DNA of 32,040 bases from Sinorhizobium sp. 8-89 (GTDB lineage Bacteria; Pseudomonadota; Alphaproteobacteria; Rhizobiales; Rhizobiaceae): the NCBI RefSeq assembly GCF_030124325.1, contig NZ_JASKLR010000040.1, positions 1-32,040 of the forward strand, read 5' to 3'. Numbering within the stretch: the first letter of the stretch is position 1; every line of letters starts with the position of its first letter. A program made the translations under genes and the position numbers. Shown piece by piece: positions 7,232-14,863 of the stretch. Under the pieces are notes generated by a model that was not told the DNA's origin, made no database searches, and saw only the letters and a program-made list of their open reading frames with translations.

Positions 7232-8746
7232 ATGACCGCCTCGACCAAACCCAGCACTCTTGAGATGGAAGCCATAGCAGCCCGCCATCCGCACCTGTTG
7301 CAGTCCTCGTCCGAAACAAGGCTGAGGACGGCGCTGATCGCCTTCGGCGTGCTGTTCTACATGGCTTTCAGCTGGTGGTTCTTTTCGATCGGCCATGTGC
7401 TTGCCAACGCCAATTGGGGCATCGCCGGCAGCTATCTCGCCGATTGGGTCACCTATGAGGTCCGACCGGAGATCGAGATTGCGGCCGATGGCACGATGAA
7501 CGTCTCCTATCAGCGCAATTCGCCGCTCGGCTCGAATCCCAACCCCGATTGGGTCACCCTCGAGAAGAAGACCGTGACCCGGACGATCGAGGCGCCGGCC
7601 GCTGCCGAAGCAGCGAAGCCGAAGGCGAGTTCATCCTTCAATTTCATGGCGCCGAATGCCGCGGTCGGCGGCGCCCAAGCGGCGCAGGCGCAAAACCGGG
7701 TCGAGACCCGCAGCGAAGAGGTCGTAGCGCGCGCGCTCGTTACTTACGATCGCTCGACGCATATCGAAGTTGCCGATAGCGTGGTAAAGGCGACGCACGG
7801 CGGCGAGACGCTGACAATCGCCGTCGACGGCGCCGATAGGGTGACGCCGCAAGGTCCCCTGCCCCGCTGGGCTACGCAGAAGCGGCCGGGGGAAAAGATT
7901 ACGCTTTCCTTCGGCGTGACGGGGTGGGCGGAGGTTGAAGGCGACGAAGTCTCGATCCGCAATCGTTTCTTCGGCTGGGCAAACTTCCTCTTCGACACCA
8001 ACTCGCCTTTCTTCGGAAAACCCTATGGCGAAGTGGCCTCGCTGATTGTCTCCGGCGAGCGGATCGATCCGGCGCGCTCAAACCTTTCGCTTGCCTGGAA
8101 CAACATTCTCTACAATGCGGAGTGGCAGCATCTCGACGTCTGGACGAAGCTCCTGCAGACGATCGTCATGGCATTCGTCGGCACGCTGTTCGCATCGCTG
8201 ATCGCCTTTCCCCTCTGCTTCCTCGCTGCACGCAACATCACGCCGAACCTTTTCGCCAACCAATTCGTCAAGCGCTTCTTCGATTTCCTGCGGTCGGTGG
8301 ACATGTTCATCTGGGCGCTTTTCTTCACCCGCGCCTTCGGACCCGGACCGCTCGCCGGTATTTCGGCGATCTTCGTCACGGATACCGGCACGCTCGGCAA
8401 GCTCTACTCCGAGGCGCTTGAAAACATCGACGACAAGCAGCGCGAAGGCGTGAAATCGGTCGGCGCCACCCCGCTTGCCGTGCAGCGTTTCGGCGTGCTG
8501 CCCCAGGTTCTGCCGGTCTTCGCGAGCCAGGCGCTCTATTTCTGGGAGTCGAATACGCGTTCGGCGACCATCATCGGTGCGGTCGGCGCCGGCGGCATCG
8601 GGCTCAAGCTGTGGGAGGCGATGCGGACCAACTCCGATTGGGAAAATGTCGCCTACATGGTGCTTTTGATCTTGATGGTTGTCTTCTTTTTCGACAGCAT
8701 CTCAAACGCGTGCCGCTCGCGACTGATGGGGCGTAAGGCGCACTAG
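7232..8746 (+). CDS. phnE: Phosphonate ABC transporter permease PhnE (second copy, PhoT-like, with large insert)
   Basis: Second permease subunit, 504 residues, much longer than the usual 260-320. After a first membrane span (about 36-52) comes a roughly 240-residue polar region. That region contains an Ala/Lys/Pro-rich linker (residues about 110-155) and beta-rich stretches, presumably outside the membrane, before a normal BPD_transp_1 domain (about 300-500). The EAA loop reads 'EGVKSVGATPLAVQRFGVLP'. Length and layout match PhoT of the S. meliloti phoCDET transporter. AGGAG (7222-7226) just before the ATG supports the start. The role of the insert is unknown; an interaction with PhnD is a guess. 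Confidence 0.9.
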   Translation: MTASTKPSTLEMEAIAARHPHLLQSSSETRLRTALIAFGVLFYMAFSWWFFSIGHVLANANWGIAGSYLADWVTYEVRPEIEIAADGTMNVSYQRNSPLGSNPNPDWVTLEKKTVTRTIEAPAAAEAAKPKASSSFNFMAPNAAVGGAQAAQAQNRVETRSEEVVARALVTYDRSTHIEVADSVVKATHGGETLTIAVDGADRVTPQGPLPRWATQKRPGEKITLSFGVTGWAEVEGDEVSIRNRFFGWANFLFDTNSPFFGKPYGEVASLIVSGERIDPARSNLSLAWNNILYNAEWQHLDVWTKLLQTIVMAFVGTLFASLIAFPLCFLAARNITPNLFANQFVKRFFDFLRSVDMFIWALFFTRAFGPGPLAGISAIFVTDTGTLGKLYSEALENIDDKQREGVKSVGATPLAVQRFGVLPQVLPVFASQALYFWESNTRSATIIGAVGAGGIGLKLWEAMRTNSDWENVAYMVLLILMVVFFFDSISNACRSRLMGRKAH

Positions 8747-8749
8747 GTC

Positions 8750-8792
8750 TCGGGTCGAATTGACCGGAGGTCCGGATCCCGCTCCGACCCGA
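8750..8792 (+). other. Stem-loop between transporter and catabolic phn genes
   Basis: TCGGGTCG (8750-8757) pairs with CGACCCGA (8785-8792). A nested CCGGA-GG-TCCGG lies inside the 27-nt loop. The structure begins 4 bp after the phnE stop in the 163-bp gap before the next gene. There is no T run, so an mRNA processing or stabilising element is more likely than a terminator. Confidence 0.45.
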
Positions 8793-8909
8793 ATTGCGTT
8801 TATCGCCGAAGTCATCATGATGTTGTCATGCAAATCGGCTAGCTGCGCATCGCACCCCGCGAACCATCGCCCCGTCGACGACGGGCAGTCGATACAGAAA
8901 GTGAGACCC

Positions 8910-9617
8910 GTGCGTTATGCAATCTACTTCGCGCCGCCGGCCGATGACCGGTTGTCGCAGACTGCAGCCCGTTGGCTTGGCCGCGATGCCTTCATTGACG
9001 CGGCTTTGAGCTGGCCGGAAGTCCCCGGACTCGGACACGACGATCAGATTGCGTTGACGGCAGATCCCCGCCGATACGGCTTTCATGGAACGCTGAAGGC
9101 GCCGTTCGAGCTCGCGCAAGGCAAGAGCGAAGCTGATCTGCTGGCGGCTTTCGACGAGCTTGCGGCGGAGATCGACCCCTTCGAAGTGCCGCGGATCGTG
9201 TTGCACGAGATCGGCCCCTTTTTCGCACTGGTCTCGGCCGAGGACTGTGTCCCCCTTCGGAACCTTGCGGAGCAGGCCGTCCGTCGTTTCGAGCCGTTCC
9301 GGGCGCCGCTGTCGGATACCGATATTGCTCGCCGCAATCCGGAAAAGCTTACCCAGCGTCAACGGGAATACCTTACGACATGGGGCTACCCTTACGTCTT
9401 CGAGGAATTCCAGTTCCATTTGACGCTGACGGGACCGGTGCCCGCCGAGACACGCTCCGTGATGCGCGAGACGCTCAGCGCTGCGTTTGACGCGTTCATT
9501 GGCAAGCCGCTCGACGTCTCGACGGTCGCGCTTTTCGTAGAGCCCCATCGCGGCGCCCCGTTTACCGTCCATTCCTTATTGCCGCTTGGCGGCGCATCCC
9601 AACGAAAGATCGCATGA
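8910..9617 (+). CDS. DUF1045 phosphonate-operon protein, 2H phosphoesterase-like
   Basis: A 235-residue protein of the DUF1045 family found in C-P lyase operons. It has two H-x-T motifs, HGT at 59-61 and HLT at 170-172, spaced as in the 2H phosphoesterase superfamily, whose members open cyclic phosphates. The C-P lyase pathway makes a ribose 1,2-cyclic phosphate that PhnP opens in E. coli; a DUF1045 protein could supply that step, but this is inference. The frame is open from 8760, but GTG at 8910 is preferred because homologous sequence ('RYAIYFAPP') starts there and the length then fits the family. It ends one base before phnM starts. Confidence 0.85.
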   Translation: MRYAIYFAPPADDRLSQTAARWLGRDAFIDAALSWPEVPGLGHDDQIALTADPRRYGFHGTLKAPFELAQGKSEADLLAAFDELAAEIDPFEVPRIVLHEIGPFFALVSAEDCVPLRNLAEQAVRRFEPFRAPLSDTDIARRNPEKLTQRQREYLTTWGYPYVFEEFQFHLTLTGPVPAETRSVMRETLSAAFDAFIGKPLDVSTVALFVEPHRGAPFTVHSLLPLGGASQRKIA

Positions 9618-9618
9618 G

Positions 9619-10758
9619 ATGAGCAAAGAACAGGTTTTGAGCAACGCCCGCATCGTTCTCGAGGATAGAATAGTCAACGGTTCCGTCCTTATCCGCGACG
9701 GCCGGATCTCCGATATTTCGGAAGGTACGATGAGCACGGGCGAAGACTTCGAAGGCGACTACCTGCTGCCCGGCCTGATCGAACTCCACACCGATCATCT
9801 GGAGGCACATTATTCCCCGCGCCCGGGCGTGCGCTGGCTGAAGATCGCAGCGATCCAGGCCCATGACGCGCAGGTCGTCACCTCCGGCATCACCACGGTT
9901 TTCGATTGCCTGCGTCTGGGTTCGGACGAGGACGGCGGCTTCCAGAAGGGCGAGATGCGCAGCATGGCCGACGCCCTGGCGCAGGCCAAGACGGAAGGGC
10001 GCCTGCGCGCCGACCACCTGATCCATCTGCGCTGCGAGGTTTCGACCTCCGACGTCCTCGACCATTACGAAGATTTCCGGGAGGACCCGCAGGTTCGGCT
10101 CGTTTCGCTGATGGACCACGCGCCGGGACAGCGCCAATTCCAGACGATGGAGCAGTACACGCTCTACTACAAAACGAAGCGCGGCCTTTCGGACGAGGCT
10201 TTCGCCGAGTTCGTCGAGCGTCAACAGGCGCTTTCCGCCCGCTACGCCGCGCCTCACCGCACGGCGCTGGCGAAGGCTTGTGCCGCACGCGGCATTACCG
10301 TTGCAAGCCATGACGACGCGACGATCGAGCATGTCGAAGAGTCGATCGGTTACGGCATCCGGCTTGCGGAATTCCCGACGAGCTTCGAGGCGGCGGAAGC
10401 CTCCCATCGCGCAGGCTTGAGCGTCTTGATGGGTGCGCCGAATATCGTGCGCGGCAAATCGCATTCCGGCAACATCGCCGCCCGCGATCTCGCCGAGCGC
10501 GGCGTGCTCGACGTGCTGTCCTCCGACTATGTTCCCTTCAGCCTTATCCATGCGCCTTTCGTTCTGGCCGATGAGGTCGAGGCGATCGATCTTCCCCAGG
10601 CAATTGCGATGGTCACGGACACAACCGCGCGCTCCTTGGGTCTCGACGATCGCGGCCGGGTCGCCGTTGGACTGCGCGCCGATATCGCGCGTGTTCACCG
10701 TCCACAGGGCATTCCGGTTGTTCGCTCCGTCTGGCGCGAAGGACGGCGTGTCGCATGA
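9619..10758 (+). CDS. phnM: Alpha-D-ribose 1-methylphosphonate 5-triphosphate diphosphatase PhnM
   Basis: PhnM is an amidohydrolase-fold metalloenzyme that removes pyrophosphate from alkylphosphonate ribose triphosphate, the step before C-P bond cleavage. The 379-residue length fits the family. The metal motif H57-T58-D59-H60 is present, with later conserved segments 'GAPNIVRGKSHSGN' and 'LSSDYVP'. An in-frame ATG at 9586 would overlap the previous gene by 32 bp. The ATG at 9619 lies one base after that gene's stop and gives the standard N-terminus, so it is chosen. phnN overlaps its end by 4 bp. It needs PhnGHI and PhnJ, which are not in this window. Confidence 0.95.
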   Translation: MSKEQVLSNARIVLEDRIVNGSVLIRDGRISDISEGTMSTGEDFEGDYLLPGLIELHTDHLEAHYSPRPGVRWLKIAAIQAHDAQVVTSGITTVFDCLRLGSDEDGGFQKGEMRSMADALAQAKTEGRLRADHLIHLRCEVSTSDVLDHYEDFREDPQVRLVSLMDHAPGQRQFQTMEQYTLYYKTKRGLSDEAFAEFVERQQALSARYAAPHRTALAKACAARGITVASHDDATIEHVEESIGYGIRLAEFPTSFEAAEASHRAGLSVLMGAPNIVRGKSHSGNIAARDLAERGVLDVLSSDYVPFSLIHAPFVLADEVEAIDLPQAIAMVTDTTARSLGLDDRGRVAVGLRADIARVHRPQGIPVVRSVWREGRRVA

Positions 10759-11342
10759 CCGCTCCGAAAAACAATCGTGGGATGCTTGTCGTCGTCGTTG
10801 GTCCGAGCGGCGCCGGCAAGGACAGTGTCATGGGCTTTGCCGCCTGCCATTTTGCACAACGCCCCGATGTCCTGTTCGTGCGCCGCGTGATCACGCGTCC
10901 GTCGGATGCCGGCGGCGAAGTGCATGAAAGCGTATCGGCCGTGGAGTTCGAGGAGATGAAGCGAAACGGTGCCTTCGCCGTCTCGTGGCACGCGCATGGT
11001 TTGAGCTATGGCATCCCGAAGGACATCGCAGGCAAGGTCGCGAGTGGCATGACGGCAATCGTCAACGGCAGCCGCGCGGCCCTCCCCGCCATTCGCGCGG
11101 CGTTCGGCGACATCGCAGTCGCCGTAATTACCGCCGATGCGCCGATACTGGCCAAGCGGCTTGCCGAACGGGGACGCGAAAGCGAAGAGGATGTGCTGCG
11201 CCGGCTGGCGCGACAGACACCCGATGTCATCACTGGTCCGTATGTGACGGTGATCGACAATAGCGGCCGGCTCGAGATTGCCGGAAACCGTTTCGTCGCG
11301 CTCGTCGAGCGCTATTGCTCCGAGATTCCACATCCCGCCTGA
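10755..11342 (+). CDS. phnN: Ribose 1,5-bisphosphate phosphokinase PhnN
   Basis: PhnN phosphorylates ribose 1,5-bisphosphate to PRPP, recycling the sugar left after phosphonate breakdown. The 195-residue protein has a guanylate-kinase-like P-loop fold with Walker A GPSGAGKDS at 16-24 and the conserved 'RRVITRP' segment near residue 40. Its ATG overlaps the phnM stop (ATGA), indicating translational coupling as the last gene of the operon. The arsR gene converges from the right 135 bp later. No clear terminator follows. Confidence 0.94.
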   Translation: MTAPKNNRGMLVVVVGPSGAGKDSVMGFAACHFAQRPDVLFVRRVITRPSDAGGEVHESVSAVEFEEMKRNGAFAVSWHAHGLSYGIPKDIAGKVASGMTAIVNGSRAALPAIRAAFGDIAVAVITADAPILAKRLAERGRESEEDVLRRLARQTPDVITGPYVTVIDNSGRLEIAGNRFVALVERYCSEIPHPA

Positions 11343-11477
11343 GCAAAGGAGCGGCTGCCCGCGAGTAACCCTGCCCACCGAGGCCTCTTCGCTCCGTCTG
11401 TTGGTCGGAAACGCCACCTGCCCCCGCAGATCCACGGGACCGCGCCGCCGGGACCAATGCCTCGGCGGAAATGGCTG

Positions 11478-11846
11478 TCACGGGTCGCGTTGCGCCAGCC
11501 CCTCCTCTGCGGCTTCTTCGATCTTCTTCACCATGGGGAGATCCACCGCGGCTGCGATGATAGAATCGAGCAGGCCGGGGAAGCGGCTGTCGAGCTCGTT
11601 TCTCCGCAGCGTGATCAGCCGGCTGGTGCCGGAGACCTCGGTGCGGGTGATGCCCGCCTCGCGCAGCTTGGCCAGATGGTAGCTGATATTGGTCTTGGAG
11701 CCGAAGTCCGTGAAGTTCAGGCACATCGTCGGCTGCCCCTCGCGGCGGGCGAGATAGCCCACAATCGCCAGCCGTGTCGGGTCGCCCAGAGCGGCGAGCA
11801 CATTGGACAGAGTGATCTGATCGGCAGTGGGATGGGGTAAGGTCAT
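11478..11846 (-). CDS. ArsR-family winged-helix regulator
   Basis: A small repressor-type regulator of 122 residues from the ATG at 11846. The frame is open to 11933, but the first 29 residues of that form look non-homologous. The winged helix is clear: 'LAALGDPTRLAIVGYLARR' then recognition helix 'KTNISYHLAKLREAGI'. The ELCVCDL-type metal motif is absent and only one Cys is present, so it probably senses something other than arsenite. It is divergent from the MFS exporter at 11986 with an inverted repeat between them, the usual layout for an autoregulated exporter control unit. Confidence 0.88.
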   Translation of the reverse strand: MTLPHPTADQITLSNVLAALGDPTRLAIVGYLARREGQPTMCLNFTDFGSKTNISYHLAKLREAGITRTEVSGTSRLITLRRNELDSRFPGLLDSIIAAAVDLPMVKKIEEAAEEGLAQRDP

Positions 11847-11946
11847 GGCTCGAAAGTAGCTGGTTGGTATCCTGGTTCGATTCGGCTTGCCCGCCGCTTG
11901 CGGAGGGTTGGTAGAACGACTGCATATTGACATCGCAATCGATCGA

Positions 11947-11972
11947 GTTCAATAGTTCAATAAGTTTTGAAC
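11947..11972. promoter_or_regulatory. Probable ArsR operator
   Basis: GTTCAA (11955-11960), a 6-bp spacer and TTGAAC (11967-11972) form a perfect inverted repeat. A further direct copy of GTTCAA lies at 11947-11952. The repeat ends just before the ribosome-binding site AAAGGA of the MFS gene, so a bound repressor would block its transcription. The size and position fit an ArsR-family operator. Confidence 0.6.
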
Positions 11973-11985
11973 AAAGGATCTCCCC

Positions 11986-13170
11986 ATGGACAAGCGCCTC
12001 ATCTGGCTCGCTGTCGGCTCCTTCACCATGAGCACGGTCGGTTTCGTCTTTTCGAGCCTACTGCCGTCGATTGCGGCGGACACGCACACGACCGTTCCGC
12101 ATGCGGGGCACCTGATCACCGTGTTTTCGCTTTCCTATGCCATCGGCGCGCCGCTGCTTTCGGCACTGGCCGGGGCGGCTGACAGGCGGCGGCTGCTGGT
12201 GGCTGCAATGCTCGCCTTCGTGCTGGGCAACGGCATCGCCGCGACAAGCGTCTCCTTCACCACCCTCCTGCTTGCCCAGATCGTGATGGGAATGGCGAGT
12301 GGGCTGTTTGCTGCCACCGCCCAGGCGACAGCAGTTTCCCTGGCCGGGCCGGAGCACCGCGCGCTGGCGATCTCGATCGTGGTGGGCGGCACGACATTCG
12401 CGGTGGCGCTGGGTGCACCTCTTGGCGCGCTGATCGCCACTGTCTGGGGCTGGCGCGGCACGTTTGGGGCGGTGGCACTACTCGGGCTCGCCTGCGCCAT
12501 TGTGCTATGGCTGCGCCTGCCGCGAGGCCTCAGCGGAACCAAGCTGACGCTTTCCGAGCGCCTTGCTGCCATTGGCCGTCCGGGCGTGGCCTCGTCGCTG
12601 ATGGTGACGTTTCTCTATCTCACCGGCGCGTTCGTGATCATCTCCTATCTCGCGCCGCTGGCGATCGACGGTGCGGGGCTTTCACCAATCGCGCTGCCTG
12701 GCCTGCTGCTCGCCTTCGGCGTCGGCGCGGTGATCGGCAATCTTTCCAGCGGCTATCTGGCCGACCGGATCGGCGCGACGCGCATGGTGGTGCTTTCGCT
12801 GATGTCCGCGCTCATCGTGTCGCTCGTGATCGCCTTCGGACTGCATTTCCTCGCGCCCAACCTGGCCGGCCTGCTGCTCATCGGCATCATGTTGCCTTGG
12901 GGCATTATCGGCTGGGCATTCCCGCCGGCGCAGGCGAGCCGCATCGTCGGCTTCGCACCGGACGTGGCGCATCTGACGCTGTCGCTCAATGCGTCGGCGA
13001 TCTATCTCGGTATTGCCGGCGGCACCGCGATCGGCGGGCGGGTGCTGGAAAACTTGGCTGCAGCCGACCTCGGCTTCTTTGCAGCGCTGTTTCCAGTCGC
13101 CGCGCTCACCGTGCTCTATGCGGGGCTGCGCTCCTACCGGCGGCGTTTCGCCGCTACTGCGGCGGAATAG
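11986..13170 (+). CDS. MFS transporter (DHA1-type efflux)
   Basis: A 394-residue major facilitator with about 12 hydrophobic segments and no signal peptide. The loop between spans 2 and 3 reads 'LAGAADRRRLL', the MFS motif A region of the arabinose-efflux/drug-proton antiporter branch, and its counterpart in the second half is 'GYLADRIGATRM'. AAAGGA (11973-11978) precedes the ATG by 7 nt. Divergence from an ArsR repressor and the operator between them suggest inducible efflux of a toxic compound. The substrate cannot be read from sequence. Confidence 0.88.
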   Translation: MDKRLIWLAVGSFTMSTVGFVFSSLLPSIAADTHTTVPHAGHLITVFSLSYAIGAPLLSALAGAADRRRLLVAAMLAFVLGNGIAATSVSFTTLLLAQIVMGMASGLFAATAQATAVSLAGPEHRALAISIVVGGTTFAVALGAPLGALIATVWGWRGTFGAVALLGLACAIVLWLRLPRGLSGTKLTLSERLAAIGRPGVASSLMVTFLYLTGAFVIISYLAPLAIDGAGLSPIALPGLLLAFGVGAVIGNLSSGYLADRIGATRMVVLSLMSALIVSLVIAFGLHFLAPNLAGLLLIGIMLPWGIIGWAFPPAQASRIVGFAPDVAHLTLSLNASAIYLGIAGGTAIGGRVLENLAAADLGFFAALFPVAALTVLYAGLRSYRRRFAATAAE

Positions 13171-13215
13171 AGCAATTCCAAGAAAGTTGCAGCGGTTTTC
13201 CGTCCGGTAATTGCG
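13171..13215. repeat. RIME-like rhizobial palindromic repeat
   Basis: GCAATTCC (13172-13179) and GGTAATTGC (13206-13214) flank a core containing AGCGGTTTTCCGTCCGG, the sequence pattern of the Rhizobium intergenic mosaic element dispersed through rhizobial genomes. It begins directly after the MFS stop codon and may act as its transcription terminator or mRNA end. Recognition is from memory of the repeat. Confidence 0.7.
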
Positions 13216-13259
13216 CAATTTAACCTGGGGTTCAACCTGACATGAAGCTCGTGCCCAGA

Positions 13260-13308
13260 GCACGCGGGTGTCCGAGTCGAGCCGAACCGCTCGTCCCGGA
13301 CACCGTGC
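13260..13308. other. Long hairpin in the gene-free gap before hutI
   Basis: GCAC-GCG-GGTGTCCG (13260-13274) pairs with CGGACACC-GTGC (13297-13308), 8 bp plus 4 bp around a 3-base bulge, with a 22-nt loop. It lies in the gap 13216-13584, where I see no convincing gene on either strand. A second short hairpin (AGCGGG/CCCGCT, about 13339-13354) follows. It may be an extension of the RIME-like element or an old terminator. Confidence 0.45.
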
Positions 13309-13584
13309 TTGCGAACGCATAGACCAAGGCGAGGAATCGAAGCGGGCGGAACCCGCTCGGTTCCCGGCTCGATGCCGTCGCGGGGGCGCGGCCGACCCCG
13401 CTGCTCGGATTGCAGCACACAGCCTCACCGGTGACACATCGGACACCGACCGACGGCCGCTACCTCGGGCGCCTGCGGCAGAAACCTCCTCCTTGCTCCA
13501 GATCACGCTATGTTTCCAAGCTCCTGGCAGAACCAGCACTTTCGTGTGGTGACGCCGTGATTTTTCGCTTGTCACCCTGATATT

Positions 13585-13596
13585 ATGTATATACAT
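13585..13596. promoter_or_regulatory. HutC-type operator before hutI
   Basis: ATGTATATACAT is a perfect 12-bp palindrome 25 bp before the hutI start codon. TGTATATACA-like palindromes are bound by the GntR-family histidine-utilisation repressor HutC, which is released by urocanate. The position overlaps the expected core promoter. No hutC gene is present in the window, so the repressor would have to act from elsewhere. Confidence 0.65.
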
Positions 13597-13621
13597 TAAA
13601 GCAGACGAAGGGCGGAGACCA

Positions 13622-14863
13622 ATGGACGGAAACGCGAATTCGGGCAGAACCAGCCTCTGGCGCAATGCGCGCCTCGCCACGCTTCGCGAGGATCTGGGGC
13701 CGCTCGGCATTATCGATGGAGGCGCCGTGGCCACACGCGGCGACCGGATCATATATGCCGGCTCCGAGAATGACCTGCCCGCGGACCTCTCCCGGGCCGA
13801 TCAAGTCTTCAATTGCGAAGGCCGCTGGATGACGCCGGCGCTCATCGACTGCCACACCCATATCGTGCATGGCGGCAACCGCGCGCGTGAGTTCCAGATG
13901 CGGCTCGAAGGCGCCACCTACGAGGACATCGCACGCGCCGGCGGCGGCATTGCCTCGACGGTGAAGGCGACCAATGCCCTGTCGGTCGAGGAACTGGTGG
14001 AAGCCGCGCTTCCGAGGCTCGATGCCCTGCTGGCGGAGGGGGTTGCAACGGTCGAGGTGAAATCCGGCTACGGGCTGAATATCGACGCCGAACTCAGGAT
14101 GCTGCGGGCGGCGCGCCGACTGCAAACGTTGCGCCCAGTGCGCATCATCACAAGCTATCTCGCCGCGCACGCGACCCCGCCCGAATACAAGGGCCGCAAC
14201 GGCGGCTACATCAGCGACGTCGTGCTGCCCGGGCTGCAGCGTGCGCATTCCGAGGGCCTCGTCGACGCGGTTGACGGCTTCTGCGAAGGCATCGCCTTCT
14301 CTCCCGCCGAAATCAGCCGGGTCTTCGACGCCGCGAAGGCGCTTGGCCTGCCGGTCAAGCTCCACGCCGAGCAGCTTTCGGATCTCGGCGGCGCCAAACT
14401 CGCGGCCTCCTACGGCGCACTTTCGGCCGACCATCTCGAATATCTCGATGCCGAAGGCGCGGCGGCTCTGGCAAAGGCCGGGACCGTCGCCGTGCTTCTG
14501 CCCGGTGCATTCTATACGCTTCGCGAAACGCAACTGCCGCCAGTCGATGCCCTCCGTGCAGCCGGAACACGCATCGCCATTGCGACGGACTGCAACCCGG
14601 GAACTTCTCCGCTGACCTCGGTGCTTCTGACCATGAACATATCGGCGACGCTCTTCCGCCTGACCGTCGACGAATGCCTCGCGGGTGTCACACGCGAAGC
14701 CGCGCGCGCGCTCGGAATCCTAGACAAGACCGGCACGATCGAGGTCGGCAAGTCCGCGGATCTCGCGATCTGGAACATCGACGAGCCTGCCGAACTTATC
14801 TACCGGATAGGCTTCAATCCGCTGCATCAGCGCATCTTTAAAGGCGAAAGAATCGGCCAATGA
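13622..14863 (+). CDS. hutI: Imidazolonepropionase HutI
   Basis: HutI hydrolyses 4-imidazolone-5-propionate to N-formimidoyl-L-glutamate, the third step of histidine degradation. The 413-residue amidohydrolase has the metal-binding H78-T79-H80 in 'DCHTHIVHGGNRAREF', the 'KSGYGLN' segment, 'KLHAEQLSD' and 'ATDCNPGTSP' near the active-site Asp. GGAG (13614-13617) supports the start. It is the first gene of the hutI-hutH-hutG-hutU operon, immediately behind the HutC-type palindrome. Its stop overlaps the hutH ATG by 4 bp. Confidence 0.97.
   Translation: MDGNANSGRTSLWRNARLATLREDLGPLGIIDGGAVATRGDRIIYAGSENDLPADLSRADQVFNCEGRWMTPALIDCHTHIVHGGNRAREFQMRLEGATYEDIARAGGGIASTVKATNALSVEELVEAALPRLDALLAEGVATVEVKSGYGLNIDAELRMLRAARRLQTLRPVRIITSYLAAHATPPEYKGRNGGYISDVVLPGLQRAHSEGLVDAVDGFCEGIAFSPAEISRVFDAAKALGLPVKLHAEQLSDLGGAKLAASYGALSADHLEYLDAEGAAALAKAGTVAVLLPGAFYTLRETQLPPVDALRAAGTRIAIATDCNPGTSPLTSVLLTMNISATLFRLTVDECLAGVTREAARALGILDKTGTIEVGKSADLAIWNIDEPAELIYRIGFNPLHQRIFKGERIGQ

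Noticed and set aside
9562..10698. 378-residue minus-strand frame
   Set aside because: Antisense shadow of phnM with biased composition and no recognisable motif.
11868..11895. tRNA-like T-loop GGTTCGATTC
   Set aside because: The flanking bases do not form a T-arm stem and no acceptor or anticodon arm is found.
13268..13552. 94-residue frame in the gap before hutI
   Set aside because: It starts inside the hairpin arm, is rich in Arg/Pro/Ala and has no ribosome-binding site; it looks like non-coding repeat DNA.
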